Assembly: GCA_012295275.1 (NCBI GenBank)
Contig: CM022665.1
Location: 47,234,602 to 47,249,601, forward strand
Reading direction: 5' to 3'
Source of the DNA: Chrysomallon squamiferum
Lineage: Eukaryota; Mollusca; Gastropoda; Neomphalida; Peltospiridae
Length of the DNA stretch: 15,000 nucleotides
The translations under genes were made by a program, and so were the position numbers. Shown here in pieces: positions 1 through 9,615 of the stretch. The stretch's first letter is position 1. Each line of letters begins with the position of its first letter. The notes below the pieces were generated by a model. It was given only the letters and a program-made list of their open reading frames with translations, made no database searches and was not told where the DNA came from.

Positions 1-182
1 AGCTCGGTGTTTTAATACACTTTCGAGTGATTGTTTTATACGTTTCTCGTTTAACACGGGCCTGTGCGGTGTGAACAAATAACCGGGGTGTGATTTTATA
101 CCCCTCTCCAGCGATCGTTTGAAACCAGTTATAAAATCTGTCTTTGTCTTCTCTCCTTTTTCTTTTACCCTTGATAACAGTA

Positions 183-221
183 GAAGTGGTACTGGTAGTA
201 GTAGTAGACGTAGTTGTAGTT

Positions 222-253
<32 letters not shown>

Positions 254-254
254 T

Positions 255-307
<53 letters not shown>

Positions 308-585
308 TTTAATAATAATAAGAAGAAGAAGAAGAAGAAGAAAAATAATAAAAATAATAATGACCATGATAACTGTAATAATACTATAATACTAATTCTA
401 ATAAGAGTGATAATAATAATGCTAATAAATATAGTGATGATGATGATAATACTAATAACAGCGATAATATTAATGATGATAATATGGTGATGATGACGAT
501 GACGATAATGATAAAATAATAATAATAAAAATAAATATAATAGCAATGATAAAATAATGATGATGATGATGATGATGATGATAAA
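183..585. repeat. Compound trinucleotide microsatellite (GTA, AAT, AAG, GAT)
   Basis: GTA units (about 183-222) pass into nearly pure AAT units (about 222-320), then AAG (about 320-344), degenerate AAT/GAT (345-550) and a pure GAT block (about 557-582). Forward translations give poly-Asn and poly-Ile, which are artefacts. Bases 1-182 before it are ordinary unique-looking sequence in which I see no gene. Confidence 0.95.
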
Positions 586-1473
586 ACAGATAACTAACTT
601 TCCCAGTGACTTAACTCTCCCTTTGTCATATTTATCATCAGTAAGTAAAAGTTTAAATTTAAAAATTTAAAAATTTAAAAAAACTGAACATTATGTTCAC
701 TTTCTCCTTGTTAGTACAGCACCAACAACGATATATTCTTTTATTATTATTTATTTATTTATTTTACAAAAGTAATAATAACAAATGACATCTGAAAACT
801 GACTGAATAGAAAACAGGCCAATGGGAAAAGCAAGGGCGATTGACCCAGCTATACGATTTCGCCTCATTTAAGACAAGGCTATTATTACTATTATTATTA
901 TTTTTATATATATATTTATTTATTTTCAGTTTGGTGAAATCATAGCTGTATATTCAATACAAAATATCTTTTCAAAAAAAAAAAAACATCCTCTACGATA
1001 TTATTGTGTTGTTTACGAACGTACCAGCGTATTAACATTTCACCAAGTGAGAAGAAAAAAAAAAAAAAAGAAATTGAAAGGTAATAAAGAAAGCGAAATT
1101 TCGGGTTTAATATACGATATCAAACGGGCGTTTGATCAAAGCAGGAAACTGCACTTACAAAGGGATAATCTTCGAGATAATGACGTCTAAAGATGACTTA
1201 TTTTTTTGAATACAAGTCAATAAAGACTAGCTTCTTTTCTTCTTTTTTTTTAAATCGAATCGGTGTAAGAGACTCGAAATTACGAGCGAGCAGACGACTT
1301 TTTTTTATGACACAAACCGGTCATTAACTCGGGTTGTTTCTGGTTTATCGTCATTAAGTGTTTTCGCGTTTTTCTTTTTTAAATTCCTCCATCACAAAAG
1401 GAGAACACAGGCGGCACGGGCGGTAACTGAAGCGAAATAAAGACACGTTAATGATTATGAATGTCACTCGAAC
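586..1473. other. AT-rich noncoding DNA
   Basis: No credible reading frame. Contains a short AAATTTAAAA tandem near 653-680, an ATTT run near 745-765, TA and ATT runs near 885-925, and A-tracts near 974-986 and 1053-1070. A TTTT-rich, weakly CpG-containing patch lies at 1240-1380. No mobile-element hallmark seen. Confidence 0.6.
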
Positions 1474-1490
1474 AAAAAAAAAAAAAAAAA

Positions 1491-1531
<41 letters not shown>

Positions 1532-1567
1532 AGGAAGAGGGAAAGTGCACTATATCTACATTATGTA

Positions 1568-1600
<33 letters not shown>

Positions 1601-1635
1601 TAAAAAAAAAAAAAAAAAAAATAAAAAAATAAATG
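1474..1635 (+). repeat. Long interrupted poly-A tracts
   Basis: A-tract 1474-1529, broken only by a single T, and a second tract about 1574-1635 broken by single T residues, separated by about 44 bp of mixed sequence. They could be expanded retroposon tails, but no element body or target-site duplication is apparent. Confidence 0.9.
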
Positions 1636-1698
1636 AGGAAGCGCATAGCTAGAATTCATTTAAAGAAGGGCAACATGATGATCCTGAACGTAACCCAC

Positions 1699-1824
1699 GC
1701 ATTGCTTAAAAACGCCCGAACCCATTTCACGTAATGCAGTAGGCGTTTTTGTGAGCCTCTCGCTGAATGCATGTGCACGTACACGACAAGAAACAGAGCG
1801 TTTTTAGCATGCGCACACATGCAC
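1699..1824. other. Inverted repeat and alternating purine-pyrimidine stretches
   Basis: Perfect 9-bp arms AAAAACGCC (1708-1716) and GGCGTTTTT (1742-1750) enclose 25 bp, and a related GCGTTTTTAGC recurs at 1798-1808. Two strictly alternating purine-pyrimidine runs follow, at 1767-1785 and 1807-1824, which are Z-DNA-prone. A-rich spacers (1826-1880, with AAATT units) come next. Function unknown. Confidence 0.55.
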
Positions 1825-2046
1825 TCAAAAAATTAAATTAAAAAAAAAAAAAAATTAAATTAAAAAAAAAAAAAAAAAAAAGGTGAGCCAATAGGTTGGT
1901 GAGAGAGACGTCACATTTTGGTACTCGCTGAGTTTGTAAAGTGAAAATGTTTGTAACGTGCAGTTGTTATAAAGAATAAAATGTGTATTTGGATGTTCGA
2001 CAGTTTAAACCAGTCTGTTTTGTTTGTCTCACTGTCAGTGATGGTG

Positions 2047-2270
2047 AATAAATAGTTAAATAAATAAATAAACAAACAAACAAACAAATAAATAAACAAA
2101 TAAGAATATAGTCAAATAAATAAATAAACACATAAGCAAATAAGTAAGTAAGTAAATAAGTAAATAAATAAACAAACAAAAATAAATAAATAAATAAATA
2201 AACACATAAGTAAATAGTTAAATAAATAAACAAACAAATAAGTAAATAGCTAATTAAATAAATAAACAAA
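2047..2270 (+). repeat. AAAT/AAAC/AAGT tetranucleotide array
   Basis: About 220 bp of four-base units, mostly TAAA with blocks of CAAA and TAAG. The order of unit variants (AGTTAAATAAATAAA, then CAAACAAA, then TAAG) appears near 2054 and again near 2217, suggesting internal duplication. Minus-strand translations give FIYLF-type artefacts. Confidence 0.93.
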
Positions 2271-2354
2271 CTGCAACAACAACGAACGACAAAATGACAC
2301 AACCCGTATTACACGAGCGAAAGATAAAACGAAAAAAAAAAAAAAAAAAAAAAG

Positions 2355-2590
2355 GCGCGGGAAAATCAAAGCAATTTGTCCGTGTTTTCGTTGACATCGG
2401 TTTTTTTTTTTTCTCGACTCTAATCGGCGATCGACCCGTCACGCTTCGTGTGGCAGATTTGAATTTCTGTACGTCGCAGCGTGTGTCTGTGATTTGCTTT
2501 CACCGTGTTCAATGTATCGTGTCCGATGATGTTTACATTTTGTCACACAAGATAGCTGAAGTCACCGAGTCCGGTGTTCAATAGAGTGGT
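2355..2590 (+). other. CpG-containing unique segment ending in a strong splice donor (possible exon)
   Basis: This stretch is clearly more complex and CpG-richer than its flanks and ends at GTG|GTAAGTAC (GT at 2589-2590), a strong donor on the plus strand. One frame is open across it (from 2294, stop at 2582-2584), but its start is a poly-Lys run and the peptide is not recognisable. It could be a noncoding 5' exon of a plus-strand gene; no promoter or acceptor was identified. Confidence 0.15.
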
Positions 2591-2637
2591 AAGTACAAAG
2601 TTTTTTTTTTTTATTATTTCATCTCTGATGAAAGAGA

Positions 2638-3015
2638 TAATAAAAAGAAAAAGAAGAAGAAAAAGAAAAAAAAAGAAAAGAAGAAAAAGGGAACGTAAGT
2701 AATGAGGGGAGAAAGAAAGAAAGAAAAGAAAAGAAAGAAAGAAAGAAAGAAGATTAGAAACAGAATGAAAGAAGAGGGAAGAGAGAATGAAAGAAAGAAG
2801 ACTAAAGAGAGAAAGAAAGACGAGTTAAGAACGAAAGAAAGAAATAAAGAAAGAAAGATTGAAAAGAAGATGAAAGAAAGAAGAAGGAATAGAGGAAAAC
2901 TACAGAAGTTGGAAGAGCATAAGAAAGATACAAAAATAACGCACACTTGAAACTGAAATAAAAAGGGGGAAAAAAATAAGAATGAATGAAAGAGCAAAAG
3001 GAAGGAAAGAAGAAT
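2638..3015 (+). repeat. Polypurine GAAA/GAA-rich array
   Basis: About 375 bp of A/G-rich sequence made of degenerate AAAG and AAG units, with one uninterrupted homopurine run at 2703-2754. Mirror-symmetrical homopurine runs of this kind can form intramolecular triplex. The translated poly-Glu/Lys/Arg and poly-Phe/Ser frames are not genes. Confidence 0.9.
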
Positions 3016-4161
3016 GAATTAATAAAAAATATAAAAATGTCAGTTTAATTTTGCCTCTACTACGTTGTTTCATAACTGAGCGTTAAGTAAAACAAACCTA
3101 CTAATAGTGTATGTGTAACTCAAACAGCTTCTCTGAAACGTGTTTTTAACGTTTACATCCGCGGGTGTTGAGTTTACTGGTTTGAATTCCGCTTTCTTTT
3201 TTTGGTTCTGACGTCTTTAGACGTTCTGAACAAAATTCTACTGATTTCCATCAACTGTTTAAGCCTGTTTATATTACTTTCCAAATTTCAGTAGCGTTTA
3301 GTTGTTCATAATCATTAAGTATTGTACATTATGGATTTAAAAAAAAAAAAAAAATCTCTGGTTAATGCAATACCAACCACCTGTGACATTAACATGAATA
3401 CTTTAACAGTGTACCCCTCCTTGTTCTCTTTTCGTAATAAACACAGAAAAATAAACACAAAACAAAATAATCCAGTTATCAGAGAAACTATCTTACAGAT
3501 GATGACCCTTATAAAAAAAATAAAATTAAAAAAAATTAAATAATAAATTTTCTTTTTTTAAATTTCATTATTTTTCTATAATTATTTTCATCTTTCTCTT
3601 ACGTCAGTGTAAAAAATAAGATTTTGAAATAATAACCCGTGAATTTTAAAACAAGCAGATAACATCTGCAACAACAACACCACTCTACGCAAAAAAAAAC
3701 ATCAGACCACACGCATCAACATGTATTTTGACAACAAACAAAATTCAAAAATTTAAAAAAAATAAAATAAAATAAAAATTAAAAATAAAGAAAAGAAATT
3801 TGAATCTACAAATATAAAAATTCACGACGACATCTACGCACGCGGTTACAGCGTACAAAGAAACGAAACTAAATCCGTCTAGACCTGAGATCCCGTATTG
3901 AGTTTTTCACCTGTAGTACGGAAGTATGTACGTTGTATGTAAAAACACATCTGTTACCTGTGTGTCTCGTGTCCGTGTCGCACAAAACAGGATGTGGCAA
4001 CAGGTGGCAAGTTACCTGATCCACGGAGCTGCTTTCTATAAACTTCGTTTTTATTCTGTTATTTAAATACGAATATTCGCGTGACAAACTAAATAAAAAA
4101 ATAAACTAAACGAAAAAAAAAAAGTACTGTTGTTTGAATAAACAGGTACTAGTATATCGTC
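3016..4161. other. AT-rich noncoding DNA with a CAGGTR cluster
   Basis: No credible gene. It holds an A14 tract near 3340-3353, A-rich and AAAAT-rich patches at 3510-3560 and 3740-3800, and a TTACGTCA CRE-like site at 3599-3606. Four CACCTG/CAGGTA-type E-boxes fall between 3908 and 4018. Short frames here lack codon-like composition. Confidence 0.55.
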
Positions 4162-4261
4162 GTAAAAAAAAAAAAAAAAAAAAAAAAAAATAAAAAAGAT
4201 GTTAGAAAAAAAAAGGAAGTTTGTTGATAGAATTTATCTGAAAGATGAGAGAGCCATATGT

Positions 4262-4463
4262 TGAGAGAGAGAGAGAGAGAGAGAGAGAGTGTTAGAGAGA
4301 AAAAGAAGACAGACAGACAGATAGAGACACAGAAGAGACAGAGAGATAAAAAAGACAGACAGAGAGAGAAGACAGTCAGAGAGATAGAGACAGAGATATA
4401 AAGAGACAAGCAGAGAGAGAGAGAGAGAGACATACAGACAGAGAGAGAGAGAGAGAGAGAGAT

Positions 4464-4522
<59 letters not shown>

Positions 4523-4675
4523 GAGACAGACAGACAGAGACAGACAAACAGATAGATAGAGACAGAAACACACAGAGACAGAGAGATAAAAAGACAGACA
4601 GAGAGAGAGACAGACAGTCAGATAGATAGACAGAGACAGAGATATAAAGAGACAAACAGACAGAGAGAGAGAGAT

Positions 4676-4771
<96 letters not shown>

Positions 4772-4976
4772 ACAGAGAGACAGACAGACAGACGGACAGA
4801 GACAGAGACAAACGAGACAAAGAGATAAAAAAGACAGACAGAGAGAGACAGACAGACAGATAGATAGATAGAGACAGAGATATAAAGAGACAACAGAGAG
4901 AGAGAGAGACAAACAGAGACTCTGAGAGAGAGAGATATAAAGAGACAGACAGAGATACATAAATAAAGAGAGTGAG

Positions 4977-5060
<84 letters not shown>

Positions 5061-5105
5061 TGAGCTCGAAAGAGAGAGAGACAAAATCAGGGATAAAAGA
5101 GAGAT

Positions 5106-5156
<51 letters not shown>

Positions 5157-5175
5157 AGAGAAGAAGAAAGAAAAA
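4262..5175 (+). repeat. GA/GACA microsatellite with about 240-bp higher-order repeats
   Basis: About 900 bp of GA with GACA, GATA and ATAAA interruptions, preceded by an A-tract at 4163-4190. The marker GAGATAAA recurs at 4343, 4583 and 4822, and GATATAAAGAGACA-type strings recur at 4395, 4641 and 4879. The array is therefore built from about three units of near 240 bp, followed by a purer GA run (4979-5057) and a tail. The long LSLSLS/ERERER frames are repeat translations. Confidence 0.95.
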
Positions 5176-5666
5176 CAGAGAAGACGCTAAGAGCGGGAAG
5201 AAGTTTTATAGTTTTATAACATACACAAGACACCCACAAAGCGACCACACTGATTTTACTGTTCCGTATTCACAACCATCCCTGAACAAAAAAATAAAAT
5301 AAAACCTGGGTAAATGTTGTTTTTTTTGAAAGGTTATAACAGAAAGGACACCCCGCGCATTACGAGCAGAGCTGGCTGTAAAATAATAACCTTTATATAA
5401 CATCACAATTCCGTTTTATCTTTCCTCCACAGAGCAAACGTTTCAAAATTTGTTTCTAATTTACTTTTTCTTTTTCTTCTTTTCTTTTTTTCTAATTATT
5501 TAACATATGAAAAGTGTCCCGGGGGGGTGGGTTTCTAGCAGGGGGGAGGGTTTCACGAACGAACCGACGTCTAGCGTCTTTGATGTGACAAACCGAGAAA
5601 ACATTTTTACAGCGAAACACACAAACATCACTTTGTTCTCTCTCTGTATATGTCATTTGTCGTGTG

Positions 5667-5669
<3 letters not shown>
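5176..5669. other. Noncoding segment with a G-quadruplex-like motif
   Basis: Mixed-composition noncoding sequence. At 5521-5550 the plus strand carries runs of 7, 3, 6 and 3 guanines, compatible with a G-quadruplex. A pyrimidine-rich patch precedes it (5460-5492). No gene recognised. Confidence 0.5.

Positions 5670-5701
<32 letters not shown>
5670..5701. repeat. Poly-T tract
   Basis: About 32 consecutive T residues between the noncoding segment and a CpG-richer segment. No flanking duplication was seen to mark it as a minus-strand retroposon tail. Confidence 0.9.
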
Positions 5702-6058
5702 CAAAAATTCACCTGTGAAAGAATACACACGGCGTTGCGTACGAAGCGACAAGGAGACACAATTGCGCCACTGCTCTTTAATGTCTGCCAAGACGTTAAA
5801 ATATTCCTCCCATCAAAACACGTAAACTATTTCGTGAGGCGACTAGAACTGCCGCGAGCTAATCAGTTTTTTTAGTTGTTTTTTTTTCTCTCGAGTATAA
5901 ATCACCCAGAACGTGCGGTGTCGCGTTCGAGTGTGCCTTTTGAAATGACGTCGTCGTCCCAAATGACTGCTCCGCGTCGTCAGATACACCGCGACACGTG
6001 GACAACGTCATCGTGCGACAACAATGCAGTCGCGCCATGCGGCATTCCGATAATATTC
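5702..6058 (+). promoter_or_regulatory. CpG-richer segment with TATA box (possible promoter)
   Basis: A CpG-dense patch in AT-rich surroundings. TATAAAT occurs at 5896-5902. Downstream, an ATG at 5945 with purine at -3 opens a frame of about 38 ordinary codons before it runs into poly-Lys from an A-tract and then CT-repeat sequence. The layout resembles a TATA promoter with a short leader, but no recognisable protein or splice donor follows, so this may be chance or a decayed gene. Confidence 0.2.
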
Positions 6059-6196
6059 AAAAAAAAAAAAAAAAAAAACATTTCAGGGTTTTACCATTTT
6101 TCTCTGTTTTATTATTGGTTGTTCATATCATCATCATCATCATCATCAACACTACCATTATTGTTATTATTATTTTTTTTATTATTATTACTGTGG

Positions 6197-6279
<83 letters not shown>

Positions 6280-6280
6280 A
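6059..6280. repeat. A-tract, CAT/ATT, CT and GT compound microsatellites
   Basis: An A-tract at about 6060-6078, CAT and ATT units at about 6126-6190, 71 bp of pure CT at 6199-6269, then GT at 6269-6279. A short GT run recurs near 6371-6385. Confidence 0.93.
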
Positions 6281-7240
6281 CTGCATGTTTAATACATTAT
6301 AAACTTACAAATGTGATTAATTAAATTGGTATGAAAAACATAGGCGCGACCTGTACATATATATCTGTATGTGTGTGTGTGTGTGCATTTGTAAGTATGT
6401 ATGTCTTTTAAAAGGCAGTTGTGATGTTAAAATTTATGATTATCTGTCTGGAAAGAAAATGAAATGAAAATAAATGTTTCTCCCAGCCCGTTAATTTGTT
6501 GTGTGTGTTTGCGAATATTACAAATAGATAATGCTTTGTCTGTACGTGTTTCTGTATTGTTTGACAGTTTAAACTGATTAGATCAGTTTACACAACATTG
6601 TTTTAATGTATACAACTCTATCGCAGTTTATAAAACTTTGAGAAGTTTATTGAAGTCAGTCAGTGGTGTTCATAATGTGTGAGTTATCGCCCTTTATAAG
6701 ACTTTATTACGTCATTTCATTTCCTAACGTGTGATCATCATTCTTAATTTTTGTTTCTTTATTCTTGTTTATCGTCATCATCATCATCATCATTATCATC
6801 ATCATCATTATCATTATTATGAACTATTAGGTTCACGTGGGGTATGAATGAATATATTTTAGAACAGAGAGGTCACGTTATGCAGTTACCAAGGTAATTA
6901 GATAAACAAGTTATGACGTAACTGGTTTATTACGCCACCTGTTTTCATTATAGAGGTGGCCTTTCGTAGAAAAGAAATCCATAAAATAGGTGTTTTTCTG
7001 GAATACTGGACATCACCTGGAACTAAAAGATTTTACATTCATACATCTCGTATCTAAACTGACACGATTAGAACGTGCGTTATTTCTCATATTAAAATCG
7101 TAAGCCTTCAGCCAATCATTATTATTTACTTTGTTTTGACGTAACAATCTAAACTTCTTACGTCACAAGACTAAAACTGGTGACGTATCTGACAATGAAA
7201 TTGACTTCAGAATACGCTTTACATCGTCATAGAAACCACA
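6281..7240. other. Unique AT-rich noncoding DNA
   Basis: No credible reading frame and few repeats apart from a CAT/ATT microsatellite near 6775-6820. Its low repeat content and its CRE-like sites (listed separately) mark it as the best candidate for cis-regulatory DNA outside the ASCL promoter. Confidence 0.5.
6707..7187. promoter_or_regulatory. Cluster of CRE/ATF-like TGACGTAA sites
   Basis: Exact TGACGTAA (either strand) occurs at 6707-6714, 6914-6921, 7137-7144 and 7158-7165, with TGACGTAT at 7181-7188. By simple base counting, one such 8-mer is expected roughly every 33 kb counting both strands, so four within 460 bp is notable. TGACGTAA is a known target type for CREB/ATF and PAR-type bZIP factors. 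Regulatory function is inference. Confidence 0.35.
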
Positions 7241-7241
7241 A

Positions 7242-7242
<1 letters not shown>

Positions 7243-7329
<87 letters not shown>

Positions 7330-7333
7330 TTTT
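7243..7333. repeat. ATT then ATTT microsatellite
   Basis: About 14 ATT units (7243-7285) followed by about 12 ATTT units to 7333. It lies just beyond the candidate ASCL poly-A site. Confidence 0.95.
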
Positions 7334-7400
7334 AAAATAACTAGCCAAAATGAGAAAGAAACGACAAACAAAAAAAAAATTATAATTCCAGTTTAATATC

Positions 7401-7406
7401 TTTATT
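7401..7406 (-). terminator. Candidate polyadenylation signal AATAAA for the ASCL transcript
   Basis: Minus-strand AATAAA is followed within 20 to 45 bases by a T-rich run and GTTTGTCGTTTC, resembling a U/GU-rich downstream element, so cleavage would fall near 7375-7390. AATAAA is common in DNA this AT-rich, and other copies occur both upstream and downstream, so this is one candidate among several. Confidence 0.35.
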
Positions 7407-7894
7407 AAAAAAATGCAAAAACATAATAGAGCACATTCGGTAGAAACATAACAATCGCGTTACGTCTGTACAATAAAATTTAATACGAAATATAAATTAC
7501 AAGTGGCAGTGTGGTATCACGACGTCATGGCACACGTCGGCTGGTGTCAGCATCAGCTACCCGATAATAGTAACATCATAATAATAATAATAAAAAAAAG
7601 GTAACAAGTAATGTACAATAACCGCTATGTATAATGTATAATACAATATCAGAAACACAGTATTTCGTGGAAAACACAACTCTGAATTTTTGTTAAAAAA
7701 AAAACAAAAAAAAAAACATAAATTATTTCTTTCATGAATATGCGACAGTTTTTAATTATTTATGATAACAGGTAAAACAGGGCGGTTCCAGAAATGATCA
7801 TTATGTAGGGGGGGGGGGGGGTGCTATCAATGCTTATTATTATTACCATCACCTTTTCAGATTATTTTTGGATCCGCCGATTTTTTTTCAAACT

Positions 7895-7927
<33 letters not shown>

Positions 7928-8879
7928 AAATTTCAAACATGAACAGTAACAAGGCTTTCGAGTTAAAAAATTAACAGACATTTCATAAACAGATATAAAA
8001 GTTTTGATATAACTAGATATATATATATATAACAAGTTGCTACTTGATGCAGAAACAACATTAATAACGGCCGGTTTTTTGTTTTTAAACTTTTTTTTTT
8101 TTCTAACATTTGTGACAATAGAAACAATTAAACAGTTTTAATAGCTCAAATTATGTGATTAATTAACATAGATAGATAATTTGCATAATACAACAAAGGC
8201 CTCATGTTTTGCATAAACTGCACAACAGTTCTTAAGTACGTCTGTTTCAAAAATATTTTATATATATATATATATATGAAGTAAAGTAAAAATAAAATGA
8301 TGACATATAAAAAAATAAAAAAAAATATAATACATTTTTGAAATGCTTGTTCAAAAAGTAAAAATCCATAAATGTTTTAAAAATTAATTTTTTTCTTATA
8401 TATATATATAAAAAAATATATAAATAACATACTTCGGTAGACAATGAAAGTTACATCTATTCTAACAGTATGTCAGTTTCTCTCATGATATAATACAGTA
8501 AATATATTTTTAATTTAAATATAAATAATATTTCTTTTTATATATATAAGAAAATGCTCTGAGCCGTAATATTTCTCTGTTATGACAAGAAAATTGATCT
8601 TATGACGAGATGGACAAATAAATAAATAACTTACAATGACAAGATTGGTGTGAGGAACTGACCACGTGACACAGCACGTGTTAGCTAAGTATGATATATA
8701 TATATATTTATTTATCTATATAGAATATCTTTTAGCAATGGCAGGAACGTTAAATACCTGGCAGTTATAAATGTAACATACACGACAAGATTATAAATAC
8801 GTCATGAATAAAAACATTTGTTGGCTTCTGTTAGTAAAATGATAATTGGCTCTAATTATGGATGATTATTGACATTCCG

Positions 8880-9160
8880 GTTATGTTTGTGATGGAATGT
8901 TAACTGCTTAGCGATGCTAATGTTAATAACCTAGCGATGATAAAATGTTAATTAGTCAAAAATGATAAAATGTTGATTACTTAGCAATGATAAAAAAAAA
9001 AAAAAAAAATTCTTAGCGATGATAAAAATGTAAAAATATTTAGCGATGTCAAAAAATGACAGCTGTATATCGATAACAGAATGCAATTACGTAAAAATGT
9101 CGGTTTCTTAGCAACGATAAGATGATAATTGCTTATCAGTGGTAAAATGTAAACAACAAT
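8880..9160. repeat. Degenerate tandem repeat, period about 25 bp
   Basis: The core TAGCGATGATAAAATGTTAA recurs in diverged form, with anchors at 8909, 8932, about 8957, 8982, 9014, 9041, 9109 and 9134, mostly 23 to 27 bp apart. Copies differ by substitutions and A-run expansions, so the array is old. In the ASCL orientation it would be transcribed within the presumed 3' UTR. Confidence 0.75.
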
Positions 9161-9169
9161 GACAATGAC

Positions 9170-9540
9170 GTCAGTTTATGGACGAGAAATTAACAACTCT
9201 GTTTTCGCTAACTCGACTGCGCGGTGTGAAATTAACAATTTCAGTTTTGCTATCTCGAGTAATGACGAAAAATTGAACAAATCTATTTTGCTATCTCTAT
9301 TTCGCGTACTGAAATTAACAACACCATGTTGCTTATCTAGAATTACGTTGTGAGCGATCAAAACCTCTATTCCGCTGTCTAGAATTACGTTATGAGCGAT
9401 CAAAAACTCTACTCCGCTGTCTAGAATTACGTTGCGAGTGATTAAAGACTGTTATTTCTGCTATCTCTATTTAACCGCAAGTCTCAATTTCACGGCGTGG
9501 ACAAATTAACAATTCTCTTTCGCTGTTTCATTTAGCTATG
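9170..9540. repeat. Degenerate tandem repeat, period 42 bp
   Basis: CTATCTCGAG-type anchors occur at 9208, 9250, 9291 and 9333. Three closer copies share TCTAGAATTACGTT at 9336, 9378 and 9420, exactly 42 bp apart, and weaker copies follow to about 9540. Period 42 is a multiple of three, so frames stay open on both strands (for example 9159-9353), but there is no sign of a protein. The array directly abuts the 25-bp array. Confidence 0.8.
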
Positions 9541-9615
9541 AAAAAAAATAATAATAAAAACTCACTGACATCTCAGTTTTCTTTCTGTATATTTCAGCAA
9601 TAAATTAAAAAAAAA

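Noticed and set aside
119-490. Poly-Asn and poly-Ile frames near the left edge
   Set aside because: These are translations of AAT/GAT trinucleotide repeats with no flanking coding sequence.
1474-1880. Poly-A tracts as retrotransposon tails
   Set aside because: No element body, internal promoter or target-site duplication could be seen beside them, and A-tracts are everywhere in this window.
2614-2997. Phe/Ser-rich minus frame and Lys/Glu/Arg-rich plus frame
   Set aside because: Both arise from one purine-rich simple-sequence array.
4149-5302. Long LSLSLS/SVCLS frames on the minus strand and ERERER frames on the plus strand
   Set aside because: They are translations of the GA/GACA microsatellite; all frames of such a repeat stay open by composition.
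5492-5875. Frames crossing the T32 tract on both strands
   Set aside because: They join unrelated segments through poly-Phe or poly-Lys and show no recognisable domain.
9159-9403. Overlapping open frames on both strands over the 42-bp repeat
   Set aside because: Openness follows from a repeat period divisible by three; copies diverge without codon-like constraint and no start, domain or flanking exon is visible.
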